Shown piece by piece: positions 52,012 through 60,303 of a DNA stretch of 63,167 nucleotides. Under the pieces are notes generated by a model. The model was not told where the DNA came from and did not search any database. It saw nothing but the letters and a program-made list of their open reading frames with translations. This DNA comes from Micromonospora sp. MP36. GTDB lineage: Bacteria > Actinomycetota > Actinomycetes > Mycobacteriales > Micromonosporaceae. A program made the translations under genes and the position numbers. The stretch's first letter is position 1. Every line of letters begins with the position of its first letter. The stretch covers positions 1 through 63,167 of the forward strand of contig NZ_VSFA01000041.1 in NCBI RefSeq assembly GCF_008119785.1. The letters are read 5' to 3'.

Positions 52012-52956
52012 TCAGAAGGCGTTGAACAGCGGTTCCCCGTGGTCGGAGGCCGCGAACCGCTCGGTCGCGCGTTCGAGCTTGTCGGGGTTGACCTGGTTGC
52101 GGAACGCGGCGATGCCCTCGGCGGTGACCTCCAGGCACATGACGCCGACGACCCGGCCGCCTACGACGGCCACGACGGCGGGGTCGCCGTTGGCGGTCCA
52201 GGCGTAGACCTCGGGCGTGCCGCCGACGATGGCGCGCTTGGCCTCGGCGGGTTTGAACAGGCCGCGCAGGAACTTCGCGACCGCGATGACGCCCTCGAAC
52301 GCCTTGGCGCGGGCCGGGACCTTCCCGCCGCCGTCGCCGATCGAGATGGCGTCCGCGGTGAGCAGGCGCACGAGCGGCTCGGTCTGGCCGCTCCTGGCGG
52401 CCGTCAGGAACTCCTCGACGATCCGCCGGGCGGCGGCCTCGTCGATCTCGGTGCGGGCCTTGCCGTCCGCGACGTGTTTCCTGGCGCGGTGGAAGATCTG
52501 CTGGCTGGCGGCTTCGGTGATGTCGAGGATCTCGGCGATCTCCCGGTGCGGGTAGTCGAAGGCTTCCCGCAGCACGTACACCGCCCGCTCGTTGGGGGAG
52601 AGGCGCTCCATGAGGGTGAGGACCGCGTACGACACCGACTCGCGCTGCTCGGCGGTGTCGGCCGGGCCGAGCATCGGGTCCCCGGCGAGCAGCGGCTCGG
52701 GAAGCCATTGACCCACATAGGTCTCGCGGCGCGCCCGCGCGGAGGTGAGCTGGTTGAGGCACAGATTGGTGAGCACCTTGGTCAGCCAGGCCTCGAGTAC
52801 CTCGATGCGGTCGACGTCGGCGGCCTGCCAGCGCAGGAAGGTCTCCTGCACGGCGTCCTCGGCCTCCCCAGCGGAGCCGAGGAGGCGGTAGGCGATGGCC
52901 TCCAGGCGCGGCCTGAAGGCCTCGAACCGGTCGACGTCGTTCGCGGTCAAGGGCAC
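52012..52956 (-). CDS. ECF41-group sigma factor with SnoaL-like C-terminal domain
   Basis: Sigma factor of 314 aa: region 2 (YRLLGSAGEAEDAVQETFLRW), region 4 (LSPNERAVYVLREAFDYPHREIAEIL), then a SnoaL-type domain (about 180-314) with the two ECF41 hallmarks, DGGGK and NPDKL. In ECF41 the extension acts as a built-in regulator and no anti-sigma factor is needed. ATG at 52956. The downstream oxidoreductase is the expected paired gene. It lies after the MFS transporter in the same direction (67-nt gap). Confidence 0.92.
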   Translation of the reverse strand: MPLTANDVDRFEAFRPRLEAIAYRLLGSAGEAEDAVQETFLRWQAADVDRIEVLEAWLTKVLTNLCLNQLTSARARRETYVGQWLPEPLLAGDPMLGPADTAEQRESVSYAVLTLMERLSPNERAVYVLREAFDYPHREIAEILDITEAASQQIFHRARKHVADGKARTEIDEAAARRIVEEFLTAARSGQTEPLVRLLTADAISIGDGGGKVPARAKAFEGVIAVAKFLRGLFKPAEAKRAIVGGTPEVYAWTANGDPAVVAVVGGRVVGVMCLEVTAEGIAAFRNQVNPDKLERATERFAASDHGEPLFNAF

Positions 52957-53023
52957 GGCCCGATCCTAGGCGCGCGGCGATGCTGCCAGTTTTCCGGTCG
53001 CGCCGTCGATCAACCGCAGCGTT

Positions 53024-54517
53024 CTATGAGCGCGCCGCCTCGTAGTCGGGGAGTGCGGCCGGGGTGGTCCGGGGTGCCGGGCGCATGGTCAGGGTCAGCA
53101 CGGCCAGCCCGGCGAAGATGATCGCGGCGACGACGCCGGTGACGTGCAGGCTGGTGGTGAACGCCTCCCGCGCGGTGTGCAGCAGTTCCGCGCCCTGGCT
53201 GGCGGGAAGGTGCTGGCTGGCGGCGACCGCGTCGGCCAGCGAGTCGGACGTGCCGTCCATCCGGCTGCGATAGACCACCGCGGCCACCACGCCGAGTAGC
53301 GCGAAGCCGAGCGAACCGCCGACGTAGTTGCCGGTCTCCGACATCGACGCCGCCGAACCGGCGCGCTCCGGCGGTACGGACCCGACGACCAAACCGGTGC
53401 CCAGCGCGAACAGCGGGCCGGTGCCCAGCGCCAGTACGGCGATGCCGATCATCACCATCGGCAGGGCGCTCGCACCGTGGACTCCGACCAGCAGCAGGCT
53501 GCCCAGTGCCGACCCCACCAGCCCGCCGGCGATCGCGGTCGGCTGCCTCATCCGCCGGGTCAGTGCCGGCGCGGCCATGGTGCCGACCGCCACGCCCAGG
53601 CCCATTGGTGCGAACAGCACCGCCGATGCGACCGGCGAGAAGCCCAGCACGCTCTGCAGGAATTGAGTCACCATCAGTCCGGTGCCCGCCATGGCGATCC
53701 CGGCGAAGACCAGCGCGACGATCACGGCCGTGAACGGACGGTTGTGGAACAGCCGTAGGTCCAGCAGCGGCGCCTCCAGCCGCAGTTGCCGGCGTACGAA
53801 CAGCAGTCCGATGGCTGCGCCGACGACGAGGGCCACCGCCGGCACGACCGGTGCGCTCTCGACGGTCAGCTGCTTGATGCCGTAGACCATCAGCAGCACC
53901 GCCACGAGCGACAGCCCGACACTGCCCAGGTCCAACCGGCCGGCCTGGTCGCTGCGGAACTCCGGCAGCAGGGCCGGCCCGGCGAGCAGCAGCAACGCCA
54001 TGGCCGGGACGGCGGCCAGGAACACCGATCCCCACCAGAAGTGCTGGAGCAGGAATCCGGCGAGTACGGGTCCGAGCGCGCCGCCGGTGAACTGGCAGGT
54101 CGCCCAGATGGCGATGGCCTGCCCACGCTGTCGTTCGTCGCGGAACATGTTGGTGATCAAGGCAAGTGTGGACGGCGTGAGGGTCGCGCCGGCGACGCCC
54201 AGCAGCGCCCGCACGACGATCAGCATCAGCGGGCTGGCCGCGAAGGCGGCCACGACCGACAGCACCATGAACGCCGCTGCGCCGATCATCAGCAGCCGCC
54301 GGCGGCCGATCCGATCGCCGAGCGTACCCATCGTGATGACCAGGCCGGCCACCATGAATCCGTAGCTGTCACTGATCCACAGCTGCTGGACGTTGGTGGC
54401 ACCCAGGTCGGCGCTCAGCCGTGGGAGCGCGAGGAGCAACGCCGTCATGTCCATCGCGACGAGCAATGTCGGCATCATGAGGACGATCAGTCCCAGCCGT
54501 GCCCGGTTGACTCGCAT
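53024..54517 (-). CDS. MFS drug-efflux transporter (DHA2/EmrB-QacA type)
   Basis: Fourteen-helix proton-driven exporter (497 aa). Motif A in GTLGDRIGRRRLLMIGA, motif C-like ALGPVLAGFLLQ, and the loop MFRDERQRGQAIAIW. First helix VLMMPTLLVAMDMTALLLALP carries the membrane Asp of the subfamily. ATG at 54517 follows GGAAG 8 nt away; a 22-residue upstream extension runs over the promoter and is rejected. The gene is driven by the left half of a mirrored promoter pair (54552-54584), so it probably belongs to the ECF42 regulon. Confidence 0.93.
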   Translation of the reverse strand: MRVNRARLGLIVLMMPTLLVAMDMTALLLALPRLSADLGATNVQQLWISDSYGFMVAGLVITMGTLGDRIGRRRLLMIGAAAFMVLSVVAAFAASPLMLIVVRALLGVAGATLTPSTLALITNMFRDERQRGQAIAIWATCQFTGGALGPVLAGFLLQHFWWGSVFLAAVPAMALLLLAGPALLPEFRSDQAGRLDLGSVGLSLVAVLLMVYGIKQLTVESAPVVPAVALVVGAAIGLLFVRRQLRLEAPLLDLRLFHNRPFTAVIVALVFAGIAMAGTGLMVTQFLQSVLGFSPVASAVLFAPMGLGVAVGTMAAPALTRRMRQPTAIAGGLVGSALGSLLLVGVHGASALPMVMIGIAVLALGTGPLFALGTGLVVGSVPPERAGSAASMSETGNYVGGSLGFALLGVVAAVVYRSRMDGTSDSLADAVAASQHLPASQGAELLHTAREAFTTSLHVTGVVAAIIFAGLAVLTLTMRPAPRTTPAALPDYEAARS

Positions 54518-54551
54518 ATCCGAAACTTCCTTTTCTCTCGACCTTTCGCTG

Positions 54552-54584
54552 GTTGGTCGGAGCGGTGGAGAGCTTCTTGACATC
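54552..54584 (-). promoter_or_regulatory. Left ECF42-type promoter (for the MFS gene)
   Basis: Reading leftward, GATGTCAAG (54584-54576), 12 nt, then GCTCCGACCAAC (54563-54552). It is an exact mirror of the right promoter at 54650-54682. TGTCAA as -35 and CGACC as -10 with a 17-nt gap fit an ECF promoter. The start codon is 35 nt downstream. Confidence 0.7.
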
Positions 54585-54649
54585 GGTACGGGAGGAAAAT
54601 CCGGTCCGGGCGAGGCGGCGGTGAAATTTCGTGCGAAGGTCCTGGCGGG

Positions 54650-54682
54650 GATGTCAAGACGACGGCGGTAGCTCCGACCAAC
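54650..54682 (+). promoter_or_regulatory. Right ECF42-type promoter (for the YCII-sigma operon)
   Basis: GATGTCAAG (54650-54658), 12 nt, then GCTCCGACCAAC (54671-54682). Same 21 conserved bases and spacing as the left copy; the 12-nt spacers differ, as expected for promoter spacers. YCII start at 54730, leader about 40 nt. Confidence 0.7.
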
Positions 54683-54729
54683 TGGTCGAAGGGCCCAGCC
54701 GGGGCTCGCGAGCCACGAGGAGAAACGAG

Positions 54730-55101
54730 ATGCAGTTCTTGATCAGCATGTACATCAACCCGGCTGTGTTGGACGCGCTGACCGACGAGGAGAGGGCGGC
54801 GATCGGTGCGGGGCACGGCAAGTTCATCGAGGCGCTGAAGGCCTCCGGCGAGTTGATCACCACGCAGGCGCTGGTCGACCCGTCACAGGCCGCCGTGGTG
54901 TCCGTACGCAACGGCCAGCCGGTGGTGACCGACGGACCTTTCCTGGAGTCCAAGGAGTATCTGGGCGGTTTCTACCTGATCGACTGCGAGAACAAGGAGC
55001 GGGCCATCGAATTGGCATCGCAGATCCCCGACACCGCGATCGAGGGTCTGGGGGTCGAAGTGCGGCAGGTGATGTTCGCCGACGGACAATTGGAGGCATG
55101 A
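54730..55101 (+). CDS. YCII/DGPF-domain protein, ECF42 partner
   Basis: Small dimeric-fold protein (123 aa) of the YCII-related family with the DGPF signature (VTDGPFLESKEYLGGFYLIDC). DGPF proteins are the standard genomic partners of ECF42 sigma factors; their biochemical role is unclear. GAGGAG lies upstream of ATG 54730, and the stop overlaps the sigma gene start (ATGA). Transcribed from the right mirrored promoter. Confidence 0.92.
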   Translation: MQFLISMYINPAVLDALTDEERAAIGAGHGKFIEALKASGELITTQALVDPSQAAVVSVRNGQPVVTDGPFLESKEYLGGFYLIDCENKERAIELASQIPDTAIEGLGVEVRQVMFADGQLEA

Positions 55102-56309
55102 CAGCACCAGCCGTCGAGGACCTGCTGCGCGAACTCACGCCGCAGGTCCTCGGCGTGTTGGTACGCCGGCACGGCCAGTTCGAAGGGTGTGAGGACGCCG
55201 TACAGGAGGCCGTCCTCGCCGCGACCGTGCAGTGGCCGGCCGAGGGGGTGCCGGACAACCCGCGCGGCTGGCTGGTGACCGTCGCGTCCCGGCGGCTCAT
55301 CGACGAGATGCGCAGCGACCACGCGCGCCGCGCGCGGGAGGCGGCGACGGCCACCGAGGTGCTGCCCGAGGAGGTACCGGACACCGACGACTCGCTCGTC
55401 CTGCTGTTCCTGTGCTGCCATCCGGCGCTGACCGCGGCCTCCCAGACCGCCCTGACGCTGCGGGCGGTCGGCGGCCTGACCACGGCCGAGATCGCCCGCG
55501 CGTTCCTGGTGCCGGAGGCCACGATGGCGGCCAGGATCAGCCGGGCCAAGCAGCGCATCAAGGCCGCCGGCAGCTCCTTCAGCCTGCCGGACGGCGCGGA
55601 GCGCGAGGAGCGGCTACGAGTCGTCCTGCACGTGCTCTACCTGATCTTCAACGAGGGCTACACCGCCTCCTCGGGCAGCCAGTTGCACCGTGCCGACCTC
55701 GCGCACGAGGCGATCCGGCTGGCCAGGATGGTGCACGCGCAGTTGCCCGAGGATGACGAGGTGACCGGGCTGCTCGCGCTGATGCTGCTGACCCACGCCC
55801 GCCGGGAGGCACGTACGACGGCGGCCGGTGACCTGGTGCCGCTGGACGAGCAGGACCGGACGAAGTGGGACCGCGGGCTGATCGACGAGGGCATCGAGCT
55901 GGCCAAGACATCGCTGGTCGGCCCGGCACTGGGGCCGTATCAGCTGCAGGCCGCCATCGCCGCCACGCACGCCGGCGCGGCCACCGCGGAGGAGACCAAC
56001 TGGCCGCAGGTGTACGCCCTCTACCTGATCCTGGAACGGATCGCGCCCAACCCGATGGTCACCCTCAACCGGGCGATCGCGCTCGCCGAGACCGAGGGCC
56101 CGGCGGCCGGGCTGGCCCTGCTGTCCACGTTGGACAGCGACGAGCGGATGGCCGGGCATCACCGGCTGCTGTCCGTACGGGCGCACCTGCTGGAGAAGGC
56201 CGGCGACCCGGCCGGGGCGTACGAGCACTACCGGCGCGCCGCGAAGTCCACCGCCAGCATCGCCGAGCGACGCTACCTGGAGTCCCGGGCCAGCCGGGTG
56301 AAAACGTAG
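55098..56309 (+). CDS. ECF42-group sigma factor with TPR-like C-terminal domain
   Basis: Sigma factor (403 aa): region 2 (RRHGQFEGCEDAVQEAVLAA), region 4 (TLRAVGGLTTAEIARAFLVPEATMAARISRAKQ), and a long helical TPR-like extension (about 190-403, with ALYLILERIAPNPMVTLNRAIALA). The extension is typical of ECF42 and thought to control or promote activity. ATG overlaps the YCII stop by 4 nt. Self-activation through 54650-54682 and control of the divergent exporter are likely. Confidence 0.93.
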   Translation: MTAPAVEDLLRELTPQVLGVLVRRHGQFEGCEDAVQEAVLAATVQWPAEGVPDNPRGWLVTVASRRLIDEMRSDHARRAREAATATEVLPEEVPDTDDSLVLLFLCCHPALTAASQTALTLRAVGGLTTAEIARAFLVPEATMAARISRAKQRIKAAGSSFSLPDGAEREERLRVVLHVLYLIFNEGYTASSGSQLHRADLAHEAIRLARMVHAQLPEDDEVTGLLALMLLTHARREARTTAAGDLVPLDEQDRTKWDRGLIDEGIELAKTSLVGPALGPYQLQAAIAATHAGAATAEETNWPQVYALYLILERIAPNPMVTLNRAIALAETEGPAAGLALLSTLDSDERMAGHHRLLSVRAHLLEKAGDPAGAYEHYRRAAKSTASIAERRYLESRASRVKT

Positions 56310-56459
56310 GCAAGATCCTCCGTCGAGCACCCTGACCCCGGGTTCGTTCACATGTGCGAATTGACGCCGTGTCGTGCTGGTGCCGACCCGCCCGGTTGCC
56401 TACCGTGTCGTGTCTTGGCCGAGGCGGCCGAGCTCGCGCACAGGGGAGGAGACCGCACG

Positions 56460-56888
56460 ATGACGGACCCGGAACAGCGAGTGCCCGCGTCCCAGCGGCG
56501 GCCGGGGTCGACGGTGGAATTTGTCCTGGACGGCACCGAGGGCCGGCTCATCACCGCCGTCGCGCCCGACGGGCGGCTGACCCACGTCGACCTGCGCGTC
56601 GACAAGCACGGCTCGACCCTGGCCGGACTGACCGAGGCGCTGTCGATCGCAGTCACTACCGGCCTGCGCGCCGGCGCGCCGGTGTCCGCATTCGTGACAG
56701 AGTTGTGGCAGACCCGCTACACACCCGCCGGCCGCACGGATGACCCTGAGGTACCCGAGGCGACCTCGCTCGGCGACTACCTCGCACGGCGTCTGCACCA
56801 CCTCGCCGTCGAGCGACCGCACGATGGCGCCCCACGTCGCCCGGCAGTCGGCGCCGCCGCTGACCGGGCCAGGACCGGGACGCGGTAA
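56460..56888 (+). CDS. TSCPD-domain protein resembling the NrdJ C-terminus
   Basis: Small protein (142 aa). The core (about 18-120) resembles the last domain of B12-dependent ribonucleotide reductase NrdJ: DKHGSTLAGLTEALSIAVTTGLRAG, FVTELWQTRYTPAGRTDDPEVPEATSLGDYLARRL. No reductase catalytic domain is present and no catalytic cysteine pair is seen. ATG at 56460 has GGGAGGAG upstream. It may be a regulator or recycled domain. It is 11 nt before the nucleotidyltransferase-like gene, likely co-transcribed. Confidence 0.72.
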   Translation: MTDPEQRVPASQRRPGSTVEFVLDGTEGRLITAVAPDGRLTHVDLRVDKHGSTLAGLTEALSIAVTTGLRAGAPVSAFVTELWQTRYTPAGRTDDPEVPEATSLGDYLARRLHHLAVERPHDGAPRRPAVGAAADRARTGTR

Positions 56889-56899
56889 GGGAGAAGGCG

Positions 56900-57469
56900 G
56901 TGCGAGAGGATGAGGTTCGCGCACTCGTCCGGAAGAACCGGTGGCTGGTGCGTGCGCTGGGGGTCGTGCGCGACTCCGGCCTGCCCGACGCCTGGATCGG
57001 GGCGGGCGTCCTACGAGACCTCGTGTGGGGTGAGCGCTACGGCAGCGGGTTCGACCCCTCGGCAGTGCGCGACGTTGATGTCGCCTTCCTCGACCCGGCA
57101 GACCTGAGTCGCGACAACGACGACCGGGCCACCGAGCGGTTGGCAGCGGCCTGGCCGGAGCCTGCCTGGGAGGCGAAGAACCAGGCCGCCGTGCACACCT
57201 GGTATCCCGCCAAGTTCGGCAGTTGCCCCGTACCGCCGTTGCGGACCATCGCCGAGGCGGTCGCCACCTGGCCCGAGTACGCCACCGCCGTGGCGGTGCG
57301 TCTCGACACCGACAACCAGATCGTCGTCTGCGCGCCGCACGGCCTCGACGACCTGCTTGACGGTGTGTGGCGACGAAACCCGACCCGGGTCAGCCCGCAG
57401 ATCTCCCGGCAACGGCTGGCCCGGCACCGTCCCGCCGACCGCTGGCCGGGCGTCCGTGTCATCACCTGA
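56900..57469 (+). CDS. Nucleotidyltransferase-like protein (DUF925-type)
   Basis: Protein of 189 aa. AWIGAGVLRDLVWGERYG followed by VRDVDVAFLDPAD supplies a nucleotidyltransferase-like Gly-rich loop and Asp pair; AKNQAAVHTWYPAKFG is the second conserved block. The family is thought to be a stand-alone nucleotidyltransferase fold with unknown acceptor. Start GTG at 56900, 11 nt after the TSCPD gene, so the two probably form an operon. Confidence 0.78.
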   Translation: MREDEVRALVRKNRWLVRALGVVRDSGLPDAWIGAGVLRDLVWGERYGSGFDPSAVRDVDVAFLDPADLSRDNDDRATERLAAAWPEPAWEAKNQAAVHTWYPAKFGSCPVPPLRTIAEAVATWPEYATAVAVRLDTDNQIVVCAPHGLDDLLDGVWRRNPTRVSPQISRQRLARHRPADRWPGVRVIT

Positions 57470-57568
57470 CACGTCACCATCGGTGCCGGCGACAGACCGG
57501 AGTTTGCTTGGGCACCGAGGCGGGTTCGGTGCTGTCGCGCGAACCGTTCGCGCGGCGGAGAAACGGCG

Positions 57569-58150
57569 TCAGTCTCGGACCATTTCCACCGGCGTGATCC
57601 GGCGGTCGTTCCCGCGCATGAGGGCGGCGACGAGCAGGGCGACACCTGTCATCAGGACGACATCGCCGACGCTGACGACCACGTCCAGCCACGGTACGGG
57701 CAGGATGTCGCCGAGCGCCGCGAGCCGGGTGGTCGCAGTACCGACCGTGTGGTGGGGATCCAGCGTGGGGCCGGTCGGGGCGGCGCCGACGTCGTGCAGC
57801 GCCGTCGGTGCGACCGGCATGTGCCCGTTGGGCAGGATCGTCGCCCCGTTCAACGCCGCGCCGGTGAGGACGACGGCGATGCCGGCGCGGGCTGGTCGGG
57901 ACAGGTGGGGGAGGTTGATCAGCATCGCGACGCCGACCGTGGCGAACACGAGGGTGGTCAGCCACCGCTGGGCGGTGGCGGAGAGCAGCCGGGAGCCGGG
58001 CGGGACGTGGGTCAGCAGTTGTACGCCTGCGGCCGCGTACAGGAGCCAGAGGCCCCGTAGCGGCTGTTCGGCGAGCCAGCGCAGCCGGCCGCCGGTGAGG
58101 TAGCCGGCGGCCAGACCGACGAGAACGGGGCCGACTAGCAGCAGGGACAT
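57569..58150 (-). CDS. Multi-spanning membrane protein (DUF5317-like)
   Basis: Membrane protein (193 aa) with about five hydrophobic segments, beginning with LLVGPVLVGLAAGYLTGGRL. Loop features (LPNGHMPVAP, LGDILPVPW) match the DUF5317 family; function unknown. ATG at 58150; upstream in-frame sequence is a shadow. It follows a tiny possible peptide gene at 58320-58237. Confidence 0.8.
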   Translation of the reverse strand: MSLLLVGPVLVGLAAGYLTGGRLRWLAEQPLRGLWLLYAAAGVQLLTHVPPGSRLLSATAQRWLTTLVFATVGVAMLINLPHLSRPARAGIAVVLTGAALNGATILPNGHMPVAPTALHDVGAAPTGPTLDPHHTVGTATTRLAALGDILPVPWLDVVVSVGDVVLMTGVALLVAALMRGNDRRITPVEMVRD

Positions 58151-58490
58151 CCGGTCACCCGCCCTCTTCCAGGGGTACGCCGATGGTGTGGAGCGGGGGC
58201 GGTCAGGCCGATGCGGCGTCTCATTCTCGACCCGCGTCAGCCGCCGTGTTCGTATGGGGCGCCGACGGTGTAGAGCAGGGTGGCGAGCGCGGCCAGGGAG
58301 AGCACGATCCGTAGCTTCATGGCGGTCGATGCTATGGGTTGGTGGACAGCAACTGACTCGGTGGTGTCGGCAATGATCTGGACCTGTCCGTGCAAAAAAA
58401 GTCAGGCATTCAGGCATTTGGATGCTTGCTGGCCGGCCTGTCGACCGCTGGAATACCTCGGCACCGCCGGGCATACGAGCCTGGTGAGCC
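58151..58490. other. 340-bp gap holding a tiny ORF and an A-rich patch
   Basis: Apart from the 27-codon frame at 58237-58320, I see no gene. Near 58394-58420 composition drops, with a run of seven A and the direct repeat CAGGCATT/CAGGCATT. This patch may be a regulatory or insertion scar. Confidence 0.45.
58237..58320 (-). CDS. Possible 27-aa membrane micropeptide
   Basis: ATG-initiated frame reading MKLRIVLSLAALATLLYTVG plus a short polar tail ending in Gly-Gly. A basic start, one hydrophobic helix and a stop suggest a tiny membrane peptide, but no ribosome-binding site is visible. It sits 87 nt upstream of the DUF5317-like gene on the same strand. Could be a leader peptide or chance. Confidence 0.4.
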   Translation of the reverse strand: MKLRIVLSLAALATLLYTVGAPYEHGG

Positions 58491-58952
58491 CTACAGGGCC
58501 TTCGTCATGAAAACGCTGTTGGGATCCTCCGTGTAAGAACCGAATGGGGAGCAGAGGACGAACCCTGCCTTGGCATACAGTGCCCTGGCTGGAGCGAAGA
58601 ACTCCATGCTGCCGGTCTCCAGCGAGATCCGGCGAATCTGGCGTCCCCGAGCATCACCCAGCAGATGGTCGAGGATCCGGGTCGCGACTCCCTGACCTCT
58701 TCGCTCCGGATCCGTCCGCATGCTCTTGAGCTCCTCATGTCCCGGCTCCAGAGCTGCGAGAGCGCCAGTCCCGACAATCTCTTCGCCAACCGAGGCGACC
58801 CACATCCTGACGTCTGGTCGCTGCAGCCCACCGAGATCCAGTGCATGCCTGCTTTCGGCAGGGGCAGTGGGCGCGAGGTCGTCAAGATGTGCCCGCAGAA
58901 ACGCCCCAAGGTTGGGGTCAGCGAAGTCGGCACGCGCGATACTCAGGTGCAT
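58491..58952 (-). CDS. GNAT-family N-acetyltransferase
   Basis: Acetyltransferase (153 aa), single GNAT domain. Acetyl-CoA loop in RTDPERRGQGVATRILDHLL; C-terminal LYAKAGFVLCSPFGSYTEDPNSVFMTKAL. ATG at 58952 begins the fold; GTG 58985 is an alternative start. Base composition is noticeably less GC-rich than the neighbours, hinting at separate ancestry or recent transfer. Substrate unknown (an amino compound). Confidence 0.85.
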   Translation of the reverse strand: MHLSIARADFADPNLGAFLRAHLDDLAPTAPAESRHALDLGGLQRPDVRMWVASVGEEIVGTGALAALEPGHEELKSMRTDPERRGQGVATRILDHLLGDARGRQIRRISLETGSMEFFAPARALYAKAGFVLCSPFGSYTEDPNSVFMTKAL

Positions 58953-59090
58953 GGTGGCATGATGTCGAGGCCTCGTTGCCGTCACGTTTCGCGCCGCCAG
59001 TGACGGCCACCACCTCGACGCCCCGTCATCGGCACGGTGGCCGGCGCTCGCCGCCGGGTGCGGCCGGGCTGCCCTACGCCGCCCGCTTCT

Positions 59091-59747
59091 TCATGCCAAC
59101 GGTGCGGCCGGCGGCTGAGCCGGCCGGGACGCGCGCTGCATCAGCATGATGATCCCGCTCACCGCGGTGGCCAGCAGCGCCACCACCTCGAACGGCACGG
59201 CCAGCATGAAAGGCCACCGCCAACCGAGCATCCGCGTCAGAAGCACCCCCGCCACGGCTCCGAGAACCAGCGCCAGCACCACCGCGCCGGCGACGAGCGG
59301 CGCCACCCACACACGCCGTGCCCCCACCTGCGCAACCAGCACGGCCGTGACGCCCCAGGCCAGACCGGCCCCGAACCCGGTCACCGCGCGGCCGAGCAGC
59401 AGCGGACCGCTCCCCGGGGCCAGCGCGGTCAGCAGTGACCCGGGAACCAGCAGCGCGATCGCGGGCAACGCGACGGTGGTCGGCCACCGCCGGCCGACCA
59501 GAGCGCCGATCGGAACCGCCAGTGCCGCCGGTAGCAGGTAGGCGACGAAGATCCAGGGGATCCCCGAGGCCGGCAGATGCATCTCCCGCTGGACGGCGGC
59601 AGATTCCGGCCCGACGGTGACGGTGAGCAGGAAGGCGCCCAGCGACGCGGTGAGTGCCGGCCCGATCAGCAGCCAGACCGGGCGGACCCCGGGGCGTGGG
59701 CTGTATGAGGGAACCTGGTTGGCGGTGCCGGGGAAGGACGTATTCAC
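59091..59747 (-). CDS. Half-size MFS-like membrane protein
   Basis: Six hydrophobic segments in 218 aa, corresponding to the N-terminal half of a 12-14 helix MFS drug transporter (motif A-like loop PIGALVGRRWPTTVA; GRAVTGFGAGLAWG). It ends in a normal polar tail (SRPAQPPAAPLA), so it may be a stable six-helix protein that dimerises, or a truncated transporter. GTG at 59747 appears leaderless: TATATT (59760-59755) lies just upstream and no ribosome-binding site is present. Confidence 0.7.
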   Translation of the reverse strand: MNTSFPGTANQVPSYSPRPGVRPVWLLIGPALTASLGAFLLTVTVGPESAAVQREMHLPASGIPWIFVAYLLPAALAVPIGALVGRRWPTTVALPAIALLVPGSLLTALAPGSGPLLLGRAVTGFGAGLAWGVTAVLVAQVGARRVWVAPLVAGAVVLALVLGAVAGVLLTRMLGWRWPFMLAVPFEVVALLATAVSGIIMLMQRASRPAQPPAAPLA

Positions 59748-59760
59748 CCGGGAGAATATA
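59747..59760 (-). promoter_or_regulatory. -10 element next to GTG start (leaderless)
   Basis: TATATT on the minus strand (59760-59755) ends 7 nt before GTG at 59747, the spacing expected if transcription starts at the start codon. Confidence 0.5.
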
Positions 59761-59841
59761 CGGGGCGGGTCTGCGGCACCCGTACGTGACCGTTGATGCC
59801 GTCCGCGTCCGCTGTCGAGAGCGCCCAGGGTGCCTCTGTGA

Positions 59842-60303
59842 TCAGAGCAGCGGGCGGAAGTCCGGTCCGTCGGTCGTGGCCAGCAACTCCCACCCGAAGG
59901 CAGCCAACGTAATGTCCTTCCGAGCACCGAAATCCTTCATCAGCGTGGCGATCGGGCCGTCTGGAAGACCATCCGCCACCGTGCCGAACACTGCCGCCGA
60001 AGATGCCCCTAGCCGCTGTGCCACGATCCACGGCAACGCCAGGCCCACCATCACGTCTCGTTCATCATCGGGTTGCAAGCAGCAGGCGAGTGCGGTGGCC
60101 AGCAAGGAACGGCGTAGTAAATCGATGGATGCCTCCCTTAGCGCAAGAGTGGCGAGGCGAGCGCCGTAGCGTCCGAGGGCGAGCGAGTCGGACGGGTCAA
60201 GGGAGTCGAGAAAGCCCTGATCAACACGGTGCGGCACCCGTGCCAGGATGGCCTGAGCAACCCAGTCGCGGTCGCCTGGGATCCTCTCCAGGTTCGGCTT
60301 CAC
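59842..60303 (-). CDS. Hypothetical helical protein, 153 aa
   Basis: Not recognised. Mostly alpha-helical and amphipathic, without membrane segments. Reads as coding and is slightly less GC-rich than average here. GTG at 60303 overlaps the preceding small gene's stop (GTGA), so the two are translated together. Possibly a regulatory or adaptor protein; no basis for a function. Confidence 0.65.
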   Translation of the reverse strand: MKPNLERIPGDRDWVAQAILARVPHRVDQGFLDSLDPSDSLALGRYGARLATLALREASIDLLRRSLLATALACCLQPDDERDVMVGLALPWIVAQRLGASSAAVFGTVADGLPDGPIATLMKDFGARKDITLAAFGWELLATTDGPDFRPLL

